A stretch of 64,000 bases of DNA from JBGSMF01 sp041740315. Lineage in GTDB: Bacteria > Chloroflexota > Anaerolineae > Fen-1058. Below are positions 1-7,473 of this stretch, piece after piece. Within the stretch, counting starts at the first letter, position 1, and each line of letters starts with the position of its first letter. The DNA is taken from assembly GCA_041740315.1 (NCBI GenBank), contig JBGSMF010000307.1:1-64000 (forward strand). Reading direction: 5' to 3'. A program made the translations under genes and the position numbers. The notes under the pieces were generated by a model. That model worked only from the letters and a program-made list of their open reading frames with translations, was not told the DNA's origin and made no database searches.

Positions 1-141
1 TACTCAGCCGGCACCCTTCGACCTGTCTGCCGACAGAGCAGGCTACGCGCCGCGCATCCTGAGCGAAGTGAAACGCAGTCGAAGGAGCGCGGCGCTCATC
101 CTGAGCAAGGTCGAAGGACGCTCAGGATGCTGAGTAATTAC
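1..141. repeat. Inverted-repeat element, left end cut by the window
   Basis: The window opens with TACTCAGCC and the element closes at 130-141 with CTGAGTAATTAC, the reverse complement of GTAATTACTCAG. The left end therefore seems to lack only its first five bases. The interior carries CTGAGCGAAGT and GTCGAAGGA modules in both orientations. The same terminal sequence bounds the elements at 23353-23474 and 55291-55414, whose interiors differ. No coding potential is seen. Confidence 0.6.
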
Positions 142-153
142 TCCATTTTTAGC

Positions 154-187
154 AAATTGCCCGCCATGTGCACATGGCGGGCAATTT
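154..187. terminator. Perfect 34-bp palindrome, possible terminator
   Basis: Two 17-base arms pair perfectly around a central GTGCAC. There is no long T-run on the plus side, so Rho-independent termination is only a possibility. It may end a gene lying left of the window. Confidence 0.45.
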
Positions 188-220
188 AGAAACTTGGCGT
201 GGGGGCGCTTGACGGTTGGC

Positions 221-249
221 TTGACGCTTGCAAGATTTTGTGTTAAGAT
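221..249 (+). promoter_or_regulatory. Sigma-70-like promoter for the LysM lipoprotein
   Basis: TTGACG (221-226) is followed by a 17-base spacer and TAAGAT (244-249). The gene starts at 310 after a strong AAGGAGG ribosome site at 297-303. Confidence 0.6.
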
Positions 250-309
250 AAGTTTGCTTTGCCCCCAGTCAGACGCAGATTGCGTAAAGGGTGACTAAGG
301 AGGCCTATA

Positions 310-951
310 ATGACCCGACGCCATGTAAACACTGTAGTAATTATCGTTTTGCTTGTAGCTGCTCTGGTTGTTCTGAGCGGCTGTTCGCGGGCCAAATCTC
401 CTGGCCCAGCAGTTCCTACACTTGTCCCTAAAGAGACCACCACTGTGCCGGCCGCAGAGGGCATGCCTACACCAACCAAACAACCCGGGCAACCAGGTTC
501 AGCCACAAGTGTGGCGCCAACTTCGCCGGTGCAAACGCCTGTTGCGCCTACACCAACCACCAAACCCATCCCGGTGCCGACCGTAACACCCGTGCCGCTC
601 CCACCGGCTACCGGCCAAACGACATACATTGTCAAGTCGGGTGATTGGTTGTGGAAAATCGCCCGCGAAAAGGGCGTAACTGCTCAGGCTATTGCGGCGG
701 TCAATCCTGGCATCAATGTGAATTTGCTCAAGCCAGGCCAAACGCTCATCATCCCGGCGCCGGGCAGCACAACACCGCCTACCGCCACGCCGGGCGGCGG
801 CACCGGCCAGGTCATTCACGTGGTGCAACAAGGCGAAAACCTGTTCCGCATTGCGCTCAAGTACAACAAGTCGGTCCAGGCCATCGCGGTGGCCAACGGC
901 ATCTCTAACGTGAACATGATTTACTCTGGGCAAAAGTTGATCATCCCGTAA
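310..951 (+). CDS. Lipoprotein with two LysM domains
   Basis: The product is 213 residues. It starts with a signal peptide ending in a lipobox (VLSGC), so it is probably lipid-anchored outside the membrane. A proline/threonine-rich spacer (about residues 30-100) follows, then two LysM modules at about 103-153 and 165-213, each ending in a LIIP-type strand. LysM modules bind glycan chains containing N-acetylglucosamine, usually peptidoglycan. No catalytic domain is present, so the likely role is wall binding or scaffolding. It has its own promoter, a strong ribosome site, and a terminator at 1037-1067, so it looks monocistronic. A second secreted two-LysM protein lies at 31373-31774. Confidence 0.85.
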   Translation: MTRRHVNTVVIIVLLVAALVVLSGCSRAKSPGPAVPTLVPKETTTVPAAEGMPTPTKQPGQPGSATSVAPTSPVQTPVAPTPTTKPIPVPTVTPVPLPPATGQTTYIVKSGDWLWKIAREKGVTAQAIAAVNPGINVNLLKPGQTLIIPAPGSTTPPTATPGGGTGQVIHVVQQGENLFRIALKYNKSVQAIAVANGISNVNMIYSGQKLIIP

Positions 952-1036
952 CCCGGCCTGCAGTGCGCTAGTATTTTTGTATAGTTGGGTGTTGGCTCGG
1001 TGTGATGCACCGGGATGAATTTGATTTGTCAATGCT

Positions 1037-1067
1037 AGGCTATCAGGGTATCCCTGGTAGCCTTTTT
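1037..1067 (+). terminator. Rho-independent terminator of the LysM gene
   Basis: The arms AGGCTATCAGGG and CCCTGGTAGCCT pair with one G-T wobble and run into five Ts. Confidence 0.75.
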
Positions 1068-1069
1068 AT

Positions 1070-1192
1070 GTAAATGCTTAGCCTACCCTCCCGCAGGTTA
1101 CACATTTAGCTGCCTGGGCGGGCCGGCAATCCTGGCAGAGTCGTGCTGGCTCATCCACAAGCGTTTAACCCTGCGGGAGGGTGAGCAGTTAT
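1070..1192. repeat. Inverted-repeat element, CCTACCCTCCCGCAGG family, copy 1
   Basis: The outer arms are CCTACCCTCCCGCAGGTT near 1082 and CCTGCGGGAGGGTGAGC ending at 1186, with degenerate GTAAnTnCTnAG outer ends. CCTTTTT occurs just outside both ends (1061-1067 and 1193-1199), consistent with a target duplication. The interior matches the reverse complement of the copy at 23353-23474 closely. The stretch 952-1275 holds this element, the terminator before it and the element at 1200-1264, but no gene. Confidence 0.75.
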
Positions 1193-1199
1193 CCTTTTT

Positions 1200-1264
1200 G
1201 TGGTATAGGAAAGTATAAAACTTTCCTCCACCACTGCGAAAGCTGCGCCGAAGGCGCTTTCTTG
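1200..1264. repeat. Two-hairpin repeat upstream of the NUDIX gene, copy 1
   Basis: It contains the near-palindrome GGAAAGTATAAAACTTTCC and a GC-rich hairpin (GAAAGCTGCGCC with GGCGCTTTC). The reverse complement recurs at 44211-44293 with a 17-22 base insertion. It ends three bases before the ribosome site of the NUDIX gene, so that gene is probably read from or through it. Confidence 0.65.
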
Positions 1265-1275
1265 TTGGAGTGGAT

Positions 1276-1815
1276 GTGGAACACGAAAAACTGGTTGTTA
1301 GCCATCGCGTGTACGAGGGGCGCGTGCTCAATTTGCGGGTTGATGATGTGCAACTGCCTAGCGGGCAACAAACCATCCGCGAAATTGTTGAGCATGGAGG
1401 AGCGGTGGCGATTGTCGCCCTGGATGAAGATGAGCGCGTGGTCCTCATCAAGCAATATCGCTATGCCGTGGATTGCCCGCTGATAGAATTGCCGGCCGGC
1501 GTGCTAGAGCCTGGCGAGGAGCCGCTGGCGTGCGCCGCGCGCGAGCTGGAAGAAGAGACAGGCTACCAGGCAGGCAGTTTTGAGCCGCTCATTACGATTT
1601 ATCCCAGCCCGGGGTATACCACTGAGATCATTCACATGTTCGTAGCGCGGCAGCTCGAGGCGGGGCAGCCGCGCCCCGAACACGATGAATTCATCGAGCT
1701 GCTGCATATGCCCTTGAAGCAGGCGCTGGAGATGATTGCGCACGGCGAGGTTGAAATCTGCAATGGCGTGGCAGTGATTGGGCTAATGATGGCCGCGTTC
1801 AAGTTGAACCGTTAG
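1276..1815 (+). CDS. NUDIX hydrolase, ADP-ribose pyrophosphatase type
   Basis: The product is about 179 residues. A complete Nudix box is visible at about residues 75-97: G-x5-E-x7-REL-x-EE-x-G, within GVLEPGEE and RELEEETGY. The flanking sequence (IKQYRYAVD, ELPAG, PSPGYTTE) is that of the ADP-ribose/ADP-sugar pyrophosphatase group, which cleaves ADP-ribose to AMP and ribose 5-phosphate. I chose GTG at 1276 because GGAG at 1267-1270 lies five bases upstream. GTG at 1270 is an alternative that adds two residues. The gene ends five bases before the stop of the convergent pstB. Confidence 0.85.
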   Translation: MEHEKLVVSHRVYEGRVLNLRVDDVQLPSGQQTIREIVEHGGAVAIVALDEDERVVLIKQYRYAVDCPLIELPAGVLEPGEEPLACAARELEEETGYQAGSFEPLITIYPSPGYTTEIIHMFVARQLEAGQPRPEHDEFIELLHMPLKQALEMIAHGEVEICNGVAVIGLMMAAFKLNR

Positions 1816-1820
1816 CGCGG

Positions 1821-2588
1821 CTAGCCAAATCGGCCGGTGATGTAATCTTCGGTCTGCTTTTGCTGAGGACGGGTGAACAGATCGGCGGTGGGGCCAAACT
1901 CGACCAGCTTGCCCAGCCAGAACAAGCCGGTCAGGTCGCTGGCGCGCGCGGCTTGCTGCATGTTGTGCGTGACAATGACAATGGTATAGTCGCGCTTGAG
2001 CTCTTGCATCAATTCCTCAATTTGCAGGGTCGTAATAGGGTCGAGCGCGCTGCATGGCTCGTCCATCAAGATCACTTCTGGCTGCACCGCCAAGACCCGC
2101 GCAATGCACAAGCGCTGCTGTTCGCCCAATGATAAATCAAGCGCATTGCCCTGCAGGTGGTCCTTGGCTTGATCCCACACGGCTGCTTTGCGCAGGCTTT
2201 GCTCAACCACATCATCCAGGTTGACCCGCCCGGCCATGCCCAACACACGCGGGCCAAAAGCTACGTTGTCATAAATGCTTTGTGGAAAGGGGTTGGGCCG
2301 CTGAAAAACCATGCCTACGCGCCGTCGCAGCTCGACCACGTCTACGGCCGGATCGAGCACATTTTGGCCATTGAGCAAAATCTGGCCTGTGGCCCGCGCG
2401 CTCGCGATGGTATCGTTCATGCGGTTCATGCAGCGCAGAAAAGTAGATTTGCCGCAGCCAGAGGGGCCGATCAGCGCAGTGATGTGCCGCTCAACCACAT
2501 TGAGCGAGACCGACCACAGCACCTGGTTATTGCCGTAGGAAAAGTCTAGGTTGACAACCTCGATTTTGTTTGCGGGTAAGGCGTTCAT
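1821..2588 (-). CDS. pstB: Phosphate ABC transporter ATPase, divergent copy
   Basis: The product is 255 residues, the normal PstB length. Walker A is GPSGCGKST at 41-49, the Q-loop reads FQRPNPFP, the signature is LSLGEQQR, Walker B is VILMDEP and the H-loop is VTHNMQQAAR. All key positions are canonical apart from the LSLGE form of the signature. ATG 2588 gives the standard PstB N terminus, and a longer frame upstream is rejected. It is transcribed away from pstS. An extended -10 (TG-G-TATACT, 2603-2611) lies just upstream and would give a very short leader. It probably energises the PstCA channel, either in place of or alongside the copy at 5323. Confidence 0.92.
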   Translation of the reverse strand: MNALPANKIEVVNLDFSYGNNQVLWSVSLNVVERHITALIGPSGCGKSTFLRCMNRMNDTIASARATGQILLNGQNVLDPAVDVVELRRRVGMVFQRPNPFPQSIYDNVAFGPRVLGMAGRVNLDDVVEQSLRKAAVWDQAKDHLQGNALDLSLGEQQRLCIARVLAVQPEVILMDEPCSALDPITTLQIEELMQELKRDYTIVIVTHNMQQAARASDLTGLFWLGKLVEFGPTADLFTRPQQKQTEDYITGRFG

Positions 2589-2602
2589 AAGCGACCGGGA
2601 CA

Positions 2603-2611
2603 AGTATACCA
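2603..2611 (-). promoter_or_regulatory. Extended -10 promoter for the divergent pstB
   Basis: On the minus strand the sequence reads TGGTATACT, a TGn-extended -10. No good -35 is seen. The expected start point leaves a leader of under ten bases before ATG 2588. Confidence 0.4.
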
Positions 2612-2640
2612 TTAAACAACAATCAGAGATATTGCCAGCT

Positions 2641-2669
2641 TTGCCCCCTGTTTGCCTCTGTGTTATAAT
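2641..2669 (+). promoter_or_regulatory. pstS promoter, placed for a leaderless transcript
   Basis: TTGCCC (2641-2646), a 17-base spacer and a consensus TATAAT (2664-2669) place the start of transcription at about 2676. The GTG start of pstS is at 2677, so the message would carry essentially no leader. Confidence 0.6.
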
Positions 2670-2676
2670 TCTCACC

Positions 2677-3570
2677 GTGATACGCCATTTTACCCTGCTT
2701 GCAATCTTGACATTGTTGTGCGCTTGTGCGGCTTCCTCTCCCACAACTAGGGGAGCATCTACCACATTTTATTCTATCCAAAATGTCGGCTCGGACACAA
2801 TGGTCAACCTGGCCCTGGCCTGGGCCGAGGCTTACCAAAACGAGCACTCTGACATACGCATCGCGGTGACCGGCGGCGGATCGGGCACGGGCATTGCCTC
2901 ATTGGTGAACGGCACGGTAGATATTGCCAACGCCAGCCGCCAGATTAAGGCGGAAGAAATAGAACGCGCCCAGGCCAACAACATCACGCCCGTAGAGCAT
3001 GTGGTTGCGCGCGATGCCATTGCCGTGATTGTTCACCCCTCGAACCCGGTGGGGCAACTCACGCTCCAGCAGATTTCGGATATTTACACCGGCAAAATCA
3101 CCAACTGGCAACAGCTAGGCGGAGAAAATCGCCCCATTGTCCTGCTTTCGCGCGAGACAAATTCTGGCACACACGTATTTTTCCTGGAAGAGGTCATCCG
3201 CCTGGGCGACAAGGAGAACACCAGTCTCTTTGCGCCAGACACCCTGCTGCTGCCCTCCTCAGAAGGTATCACCACCGAGGCGCGGCAGAACCCCAATGCT
3301 ATCGGCTACGATGGCCTGGGCTATGTGACACCCGAGGTCAAAATGATTGCCATCGCGCGCAATGCCGATGAAGCATTTGTCTTGCCCAGCATCGAGTCGG
3401 TCAACAACAACTCGTATCCAATTTCACGCGATTTGTACATGTATACGGCCGGGCAGCCCAGCGGGGTTATCCAAGATTATTTAGAGTGGATTATAGGCCC
3501 TGCCGGACAGCAAATTGTATCTGAACTGGGTTTTGTTCCCCTGGCAAGTGACACCTTCAAGGCTGACTGA
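2677..3570 (+). CDS. pstS: Phosphate-binding lipoprotein PstS
   Basis: The product is 297 residues. The signal peptide ends in a cysteine (LLCAC), suggesting a lipid-anchored binding protein outside the membrane. Phosphate-binding family motifs follow: VGSDTM, GGGSGTGIASL, ADIAN-type DIANASR, and SRETNSGTHVFF. It captures phosphate for the PstCA channel. The start is GTG 2677, directly after the predicted transcription start. A longer open frame to 2551 overlaps the divergent pstB and lacks a signal peptide at its N terminus. Its stop overlaps the pstC start by one base. Confidence 0.92.
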   Translation: MIRHFTLLAILTLLCACAASSPTTRGASTTFYSIQNVGSDTMVNLALAWAEAYQNEHSDIRIAVTGGGSGTGIASLVNGTVDIANASRQIKAEEIERAQANNITPVEHVVARDAIAVIVHPSNPVGQLTLQQISDIYTGKITNWQQLGGENRPIVLLSRETNSGTHVFFLEEVIRLGDKENTSLFAPDTLLLPSSEGITTEARQNPNAIGYDGLGYVTPEVKMIAIARNADEAFVLPSIESVNNNSYPISRDLYMYTAGQPSGVIQDYLEWIIGPAGQQIVSELGFVPLASDTFKAD

Positions 3571-4481
3571 TGAACAAGAAAGCAACTGGGCGCAAGACAA
3601 ATATTGGCGAATGGGCAGCCGAGGGATTGATTCGGGCGTCGGGCCTGAGCGCCATTGCGTTCGTCTTGCTCATTTTTGCATTTTTGATGCGCGAAGGCGT
3701 GCCGGCTTTTTTTGAGCTGCCCCCAAGTGTTTTGTTCAACACGCGGTGGTATCCCATTGAAAGCTTGTTTGGGGTGTGGCCGCTGATACTAGGGTCGCTG
3801 CTGGTGACCTTGGGCGCGGCTGTCCTGGCTGTGCCTACGGGCTTGCTGGCGGCCGTGTTTGTGGCCGAAGTAGCGCCGCGTTGGCTGCGCGAGGTGGTCA
3901 AGCCGGCGATTGAGGTGCTGGCGGGCATTCCCTCAGTCGTGCTGGGTTTTTTGGGGATGGTCATCCTGTCGCCACTGGTGCGCCAGGTCTTTAACGCGCC
4001 CACCGGGCTGACCGCGCTGGCAGGCTCGTTTGTTTTGGCCTACATGGCGCTGCCCACCATCATCAGCGTGGCCGAGGACGCGCTCGATGCCGTGCCGCGA
4101 TCTTATCGCGAGGCGGCCCTGGCGCTGGGCGCCACCCGTTGGCAAACCATCTGGCGCGTCACTGTGCCGGCAGCCCGTTCGGGCATTCTGACGGCAATGA
4201 TGCTTGGAATCGGGCGAGCGATTGGCGAGACGATGGCCGTGATGATGGTGACCGGCAACGCAGCGCGCATGCCCCTGACGCCCGATAGCCTGATGCGGCC
4301 CGTGCGAACCATGACGGCTACCATCGCCGCCGAGATGGGCGAAGTAGCCCAGGGCAGCACGCACTTTCATGTCTTGTTTGCCATTGGCATTATATTATTT
4401 GTCATTACTTTCCTGGTCAACCTGGCGGCGTCTTTCGCCATTTTCCGGCAGGCGCGCCGGGCAGAGCGATTACTGTCATGA
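3570..4481 (+). CDS. pstC: Phosphate ABC transporter permease PstC
   Basis: The product is 303 residues with about six membrane segments. The permease EAA-type loop is visible at YREAALALGATRWQTIWRVT, the site that docks the ATPase, and the family motif GIGRAIGETMAVMMVTGN follows. It forms the inner-membrane channel with PstA. ATG overlaps the pstS stop by one base and its own stop overlaps pstA by four, indicating translational coupling. Confidence 0.94.
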   Translation: MNKKATGRKTNIGEWAAEGLIRASGLSAIAFVLLIFAFLMREGVPAFFELPPSVLFNTRWYPIESLFGVWPLILGSLLVTLGAAVLAVPTGLLAAVFVAEVAPRWLREVVKPAIEVLAGIPSVVLGFLGMVILSPLVRQVFNAPTGLTALAGSFVLAYMALPTIISVAEDALDAVPRSYREAALALGATRWQTIWRVTVPAARSGILTAMMLGIGRAIGETMAVMMVTGNAARMPLTPDSLMRPVRTMTATIAAEMGEVAQGSTHFHVLFAIGIILFVITFLVNLAASFAIFRQARRAERLLS

Positions 4482-5329
4482 CACTCTCACGCAATCTGAT
4501 ACAGCGGCTGGGCTTTGGGCTGCTCGCCCTGGTCACGTTCATTGTGGTGCTGCCAATCGTGATGGTGGTGGGCTATATCGTGATGCAGGGCGCACCGGCG
4601 CTGTCTTGGGAGTTTATTTCGCAGATGCCGCGCAACGGCATGCGCGAGGGGGGCTTGCTGCCCGCTATCGTGGGCACGCTGTGGCTGACGGCAGGCACGG
4701 CCATTTTTGCCGTGCCGCTAGGAGTGGCCATGGCCATTTACCTGTCTGAATATGCCTCGGATAGTCTGTTTACGCGGCTGGTGCGCCTGTCCATTGTCAA
4801 TCTGGGCGGCATCCCCTCGGTGGTGTATGGGCTGTTTGGGCTGGGATTATTTGTGCTCTTTTTGAGCTTTGGCAATTCGATCTTGGCCGGGGCTTTGACG
4901 TTGGCGATTATGACGCTGCCCGTCATCATCAGCACATCTGAAGAAGCCCTGCGGGCGGTCCCCCAGTCTTTCCGCACGGTCAGCATCAGCCTGGGTGGCA
5001 CCAAGTGGCAAACGATTTATCGGATTGTGCTGCCGCAGGCGCTGCCGGGCATTCTCACCGGCGTTATCTTGGGGCTAGAGCGCGCCGCCGGCGAGACGGC
5101 CCCCATCCTGTTCACTGTAGCGGCCTTTTTCTTGCCGCGCCTACCGCGCAGCGTGTTCGATCAAACTATGGCGCTGCCCTATCACCTGTTTGTCATCAGC
5201 ACCCAGGTGCCAGGGATGCCCGTTCGGATTCAATATGGAACGGCGCTGGTTTTGCTTGTGTTTGTATTGTCCATGAATCTCTTGGCAGCGGGGCTGCGCA
5301 GTTATTATCGGCGGCGCAGGCAATGGTAG
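4478..5329 (+). CDS. pstA: Phosphate ABC transporter permease PstA
   Basis: The product is 283 residues with about six membrane segments. The ATPase-docking loop reads FRTVSISLGGTKWQTIYRIV and the second conserved block GLERAAGETAPILFT. It overlaps pstC by four bases and pstB2 by seven, so the order S-C-A-B is one tight operon. Confidence 0.94.
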   Translation: MTLSRNLIQRLGFGLLALVTFIVVLPIVMVVGYIVMQGAPALSWEFISQMPRNGMREGGLLPAIVGTLWLTAGTAIFAVPLGVAMAIYLSEYASDSLFTRLVRLSIVNLGGIPSVVYGLFGLGLFVLFLSFGNSILAGALTLAIMTLPVIISTSEEALRAVPQSFRTVSISLGGTKWQTIYRIVLPQALPGILTGVILGLERAAGETAPILFTVAAFFLPRLPRSVFDQTMALPYHLFVISTQVPGMPVRIQYGTALVLLVFVLSMNLLAAGLRSYYRRRRQW

Positions 5330-6120
5330 CGAGGAACACTGTGCAAAATGCACCCACAGAGCGCGCTCCAAAAATTTGCATAGAGCACCTGACTCTTGGC
5401 TACCAAGACGGAGCCGAAGGCTTGCGCGATGTCAGCCTGAACATCTATCCCAACGAAATCACGGCCTTGTTCGGTCCGGCGGGCGGCGGCAAATCTACCT
5501 TGCTGCGCGCGCTCAATCGCTTGAACGATACAATCACCGGCACCACCATGAGCGGGCGGATTTTGATAGATGGGCAAGATATCTATGCGCCAGAAGTGGA
5601 TGTGACGGCGCTGCGCCGGCGCGTGGGCATTGTTTTTGCGCAGCCGGTGCCGCTGCCCATGAGTATCAGGCAAAATGTCGAATATGGGCCGGCGCTGGCG
5701 GGGGTGAGGGATCGTGTCAAATTGGCCCAACTGGTCGAGCGCAGCCTGGAGCAGGCGGCGTTGTGGGATGAGGTGCAAGACCGCCTGAATGAGCCGGGCA
5801 TTGCGCTTTCCGGCGGGCAGCAACAGCGGCTGTGCCTGGCGCGGGTGCTGGCGCTAGAGCCAGAGGTAATCTTGCTGGATGAACCCACCTCTGGGTTGGA
5901 CCCCATTTCAACCGCCAAAGTCGAGCAATCACTGCAAAAACTCAAGGCGAGCTATACCATCGTCATTGCGCCGCATAACATCCAGCAAGCCGCCCGTGTG
6001 GCCGACCACGCAATATTTTTGTTGCAAGGGCAATTAGTAGAAGAAGGCCTCGGCAAAACCTTGTTCACCACCCCACACCACAAAAAGACCGAAGAATACG
6101 TCACGGGGCGTTTTGGCTAG
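5323..6120 (+). CDS. pstB: Phosphate ABC transporter ATPase, operon copy
   Basis: The product is 265 residues. Walker A is GPAGGGKST at 51-59, the signature is the classic LSGGQQQR, and Walker B is VILLDEPTSGLDP. The Q-loop region reads VFAQPVPLP instead of the usual FQKPNPFP, which shifts the glutamine by one place. The H-loop reads IAPHNIQQAAR with proline before the histidine. Start ATG 5323 overlaps pstA, and GTG 5341 is an alternative. The stop codon is the TAG of CTAG at 6117-6120, where a repeat element begins. The enzyme is plausible as active, but two motif changes set it apart from the divergent copy. Confidence 0.9.
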   Translation: MVARNTVQNAPTERAPKICIEHLTLGYQDGAEGLRDVSLNIYPNEITALFGPAGGGKSTLLRALNRLNDTITGTTMSGRILIDGQDIYAPEVDVTALRRRVGIVFAQPVPLPMSIRQNVEYGPALAGVRDRVKLAQLVERSLEQAALWDEVQDRLNEPGIALSGGQQQRLCLARVLALEPEVILLDEPTSGLDPISTAKVEQSLQKLKASYTIVIAPHNIQQAARVADHAIFLLQGQLVEEGLGKTLFTTPHHKKTEEYVTGRFG

Positions 6121-6214
6121 GCAGGCTGTCGAAGAGCGGGCTGGTAGGCTCGTAGTGCGCGCTTCAGCGCGCTAAAGCGCGCACTACGAACGGCCCTCTC
6201 CGACAAGCTCCTAG
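6117..6214. repeat. CTAG-flanked palindromic element, family A copy 1
   Basis: The element runs from CTAG (6117-6120, containing the pstB stop) to CTAG (6211-6214). Outer arms TGTCGAAGAG/CTCTCCGACA enclose a perfect 14-base stem, CGTAGTGCGCGCTT, whose loop is itself palindromic. A nearly identical copy lies at 12254-12350. Confidence 0.8.
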
Positions 6215-6234
6215 GCAGGCGCAATGGGGGAAGG

Positions 6235-7464
6235 ATGGGCGCACAAATTAACGAGTGGTTAAACCAAGGGATTGCAGCAGCCAAGGCGGGCAACGATGCA
6301 ACTGCCCAAGAGCTGCTCGCGCGCGTGGTTGATCAGGACCCCCATAACGAGCCAGCCTGGTTGTGGCTGGCCGCGGTGGTGCAGACGGATGAAGAGCTGC
6401 AAATCTGCCTGGAAAATGTCTTGACCATTAACCCCGCCAACGAGGCTGCGCGGGCGCGATTGGCCATGTTGGGCAGCCTGCAAGCGCCTGCCCCCGCCGC
6501 TGCGCCCAAGCCAGAAGCAGAACCGGCGCTGGCAGATTTTTATGCGCCTGTAGTGCAGGCAGGAAGCGCTTCACAATCTTTATTTGAACTGGACAAATCC
6601 GAAGCCGGCTGCCCATACTGCGGCAAGGAAATAGACCCCAATGGCAAAATGTGCCCACACTGCCGGAAGCAGTTGCTCATCGAACAGCCCAAGGCAGGGC
6701 CATTCCCTGGCCGAATTTGGCTGCTTACAGCCAGTTGGGGATTGATGGCGCTGATCTATGCAATGCTCGATGGGTTGATTGGGGTGGGGATAAGAACGTT
6801 ACTGGCGACTGACGCGCAGGGACAGCCAACCGCGGACCTGGTCACAGAGTTCTTTAAAGGTTATGTCATTCACCTGACGGCAGGCGTTGACACAGCCCAC
6901 CTGCCCATTGCTTTGTGGGTGCTTGTGGCAGGCGAGGCCATTGCCATTGGGTGGAGCCTGGTTGTCATGGCAATCATTCCTTCGCGGCGGCCAGCCGCCA
7001 CGTGGGTATCGGCGATGGTTCTTTCTTTTAATGCGCTTGTTATGATGGCCCAAGCAGTTTTGGGCATTTACATCAGCTTGCTCAAGCTGGCAACCACCCT
7101 GGCGGTGGGCTTTTTCCTTTTTACCGGCCTGAGCGATTTTGTGTGGGAAAAAACGCGCTATTCGCTGTCTCTTGATGCCGGCCTCAAGACATCGCTGGAC
7201 TATTACAACCGTGGGCGGCGCTACCGCGAACGAGGAATGCTGGCCAATGCCGCGCTGCACTGGCAAAGAGCTGTGTCAATGGACCCTGAACGGGGGCCTT
7301 TTCGCATTGCGCTGGCAAACGTGCTTTACAAGCTGGGACGCTACAAACAAGCCGCCGAGCAGATTCGCGCCGCGCTGCAAAGAACACCCCCATCCTCTCC
7401 AGACGCCGAGGAATTGAGCCAATTTTTAGGGCTGGTGGAAGCCCGCCTGAACCGGCCAAAGTGA
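6235..7464 (+). CDS. TPR and zinc-ribbon membrane protein, function unknown
   Basis: The product is 409 residues. Residues 1-80 form TPR-like helices (WLWLAAVVQ, NPANEAARARL). A zinc ribbon follows, with CPYC at 126-129 and CPHC at 140-143. Four or so hydrophobic segments occupy about 160-310, and a C-terminal TPR pair (about 325-400) ends the protein. The layout suggests a membrane scaffold with both soluble ends in the cytoplasm. I do not recognise a named family. Start ATG 6235 follows GGGGGAAGG. It converges with the MFS gene only ten bases away, and no terminator with a T-run is seen between them. Confidence 0.75.
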   Translation: MGAQINEWLNQGIAAAKAGNDATAQELLARVVDQDPHNEPAWLWLAAVVQTDEELQICLENVLTINPANEAARARLAMLGSLQAPAPAAAPKPEAEPALADFYAPVVQAGSASQSLFELDKSEAGCPYCGKEIDPNGKMCPHCRKQLLIEQPKAGPFPGRIWLLTASWGLMALIYAMLDGLIGVGIRTLLATDAQGQPTADLVTEFFKGYVIHLTAGVDTAHLPIALWVLVAGEAIAIGWSLVVMAIIPSRRPAATWVSAMVLSFNALVMMAQAVLGIYISLLKLATTLAVGFFLFTGLSDFVWEKTRYSLSLDAGLKTSLDYYNRGRRYRERGMLANAALHWQRAVSMDPERGPFRIALANVLYKLGRYKQAAEQIRAALQRTPPSSPDAEELSQFLGLVEARLNRPK

Positions 7465-7473
7465 GAGGCCGCC

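Noticed and set aside
499..1032. A 177-codon minus-strand frame over the LysM gene
   Set aside because: It overlaps a protein with a lipobox and two LysM domains and has no family features.
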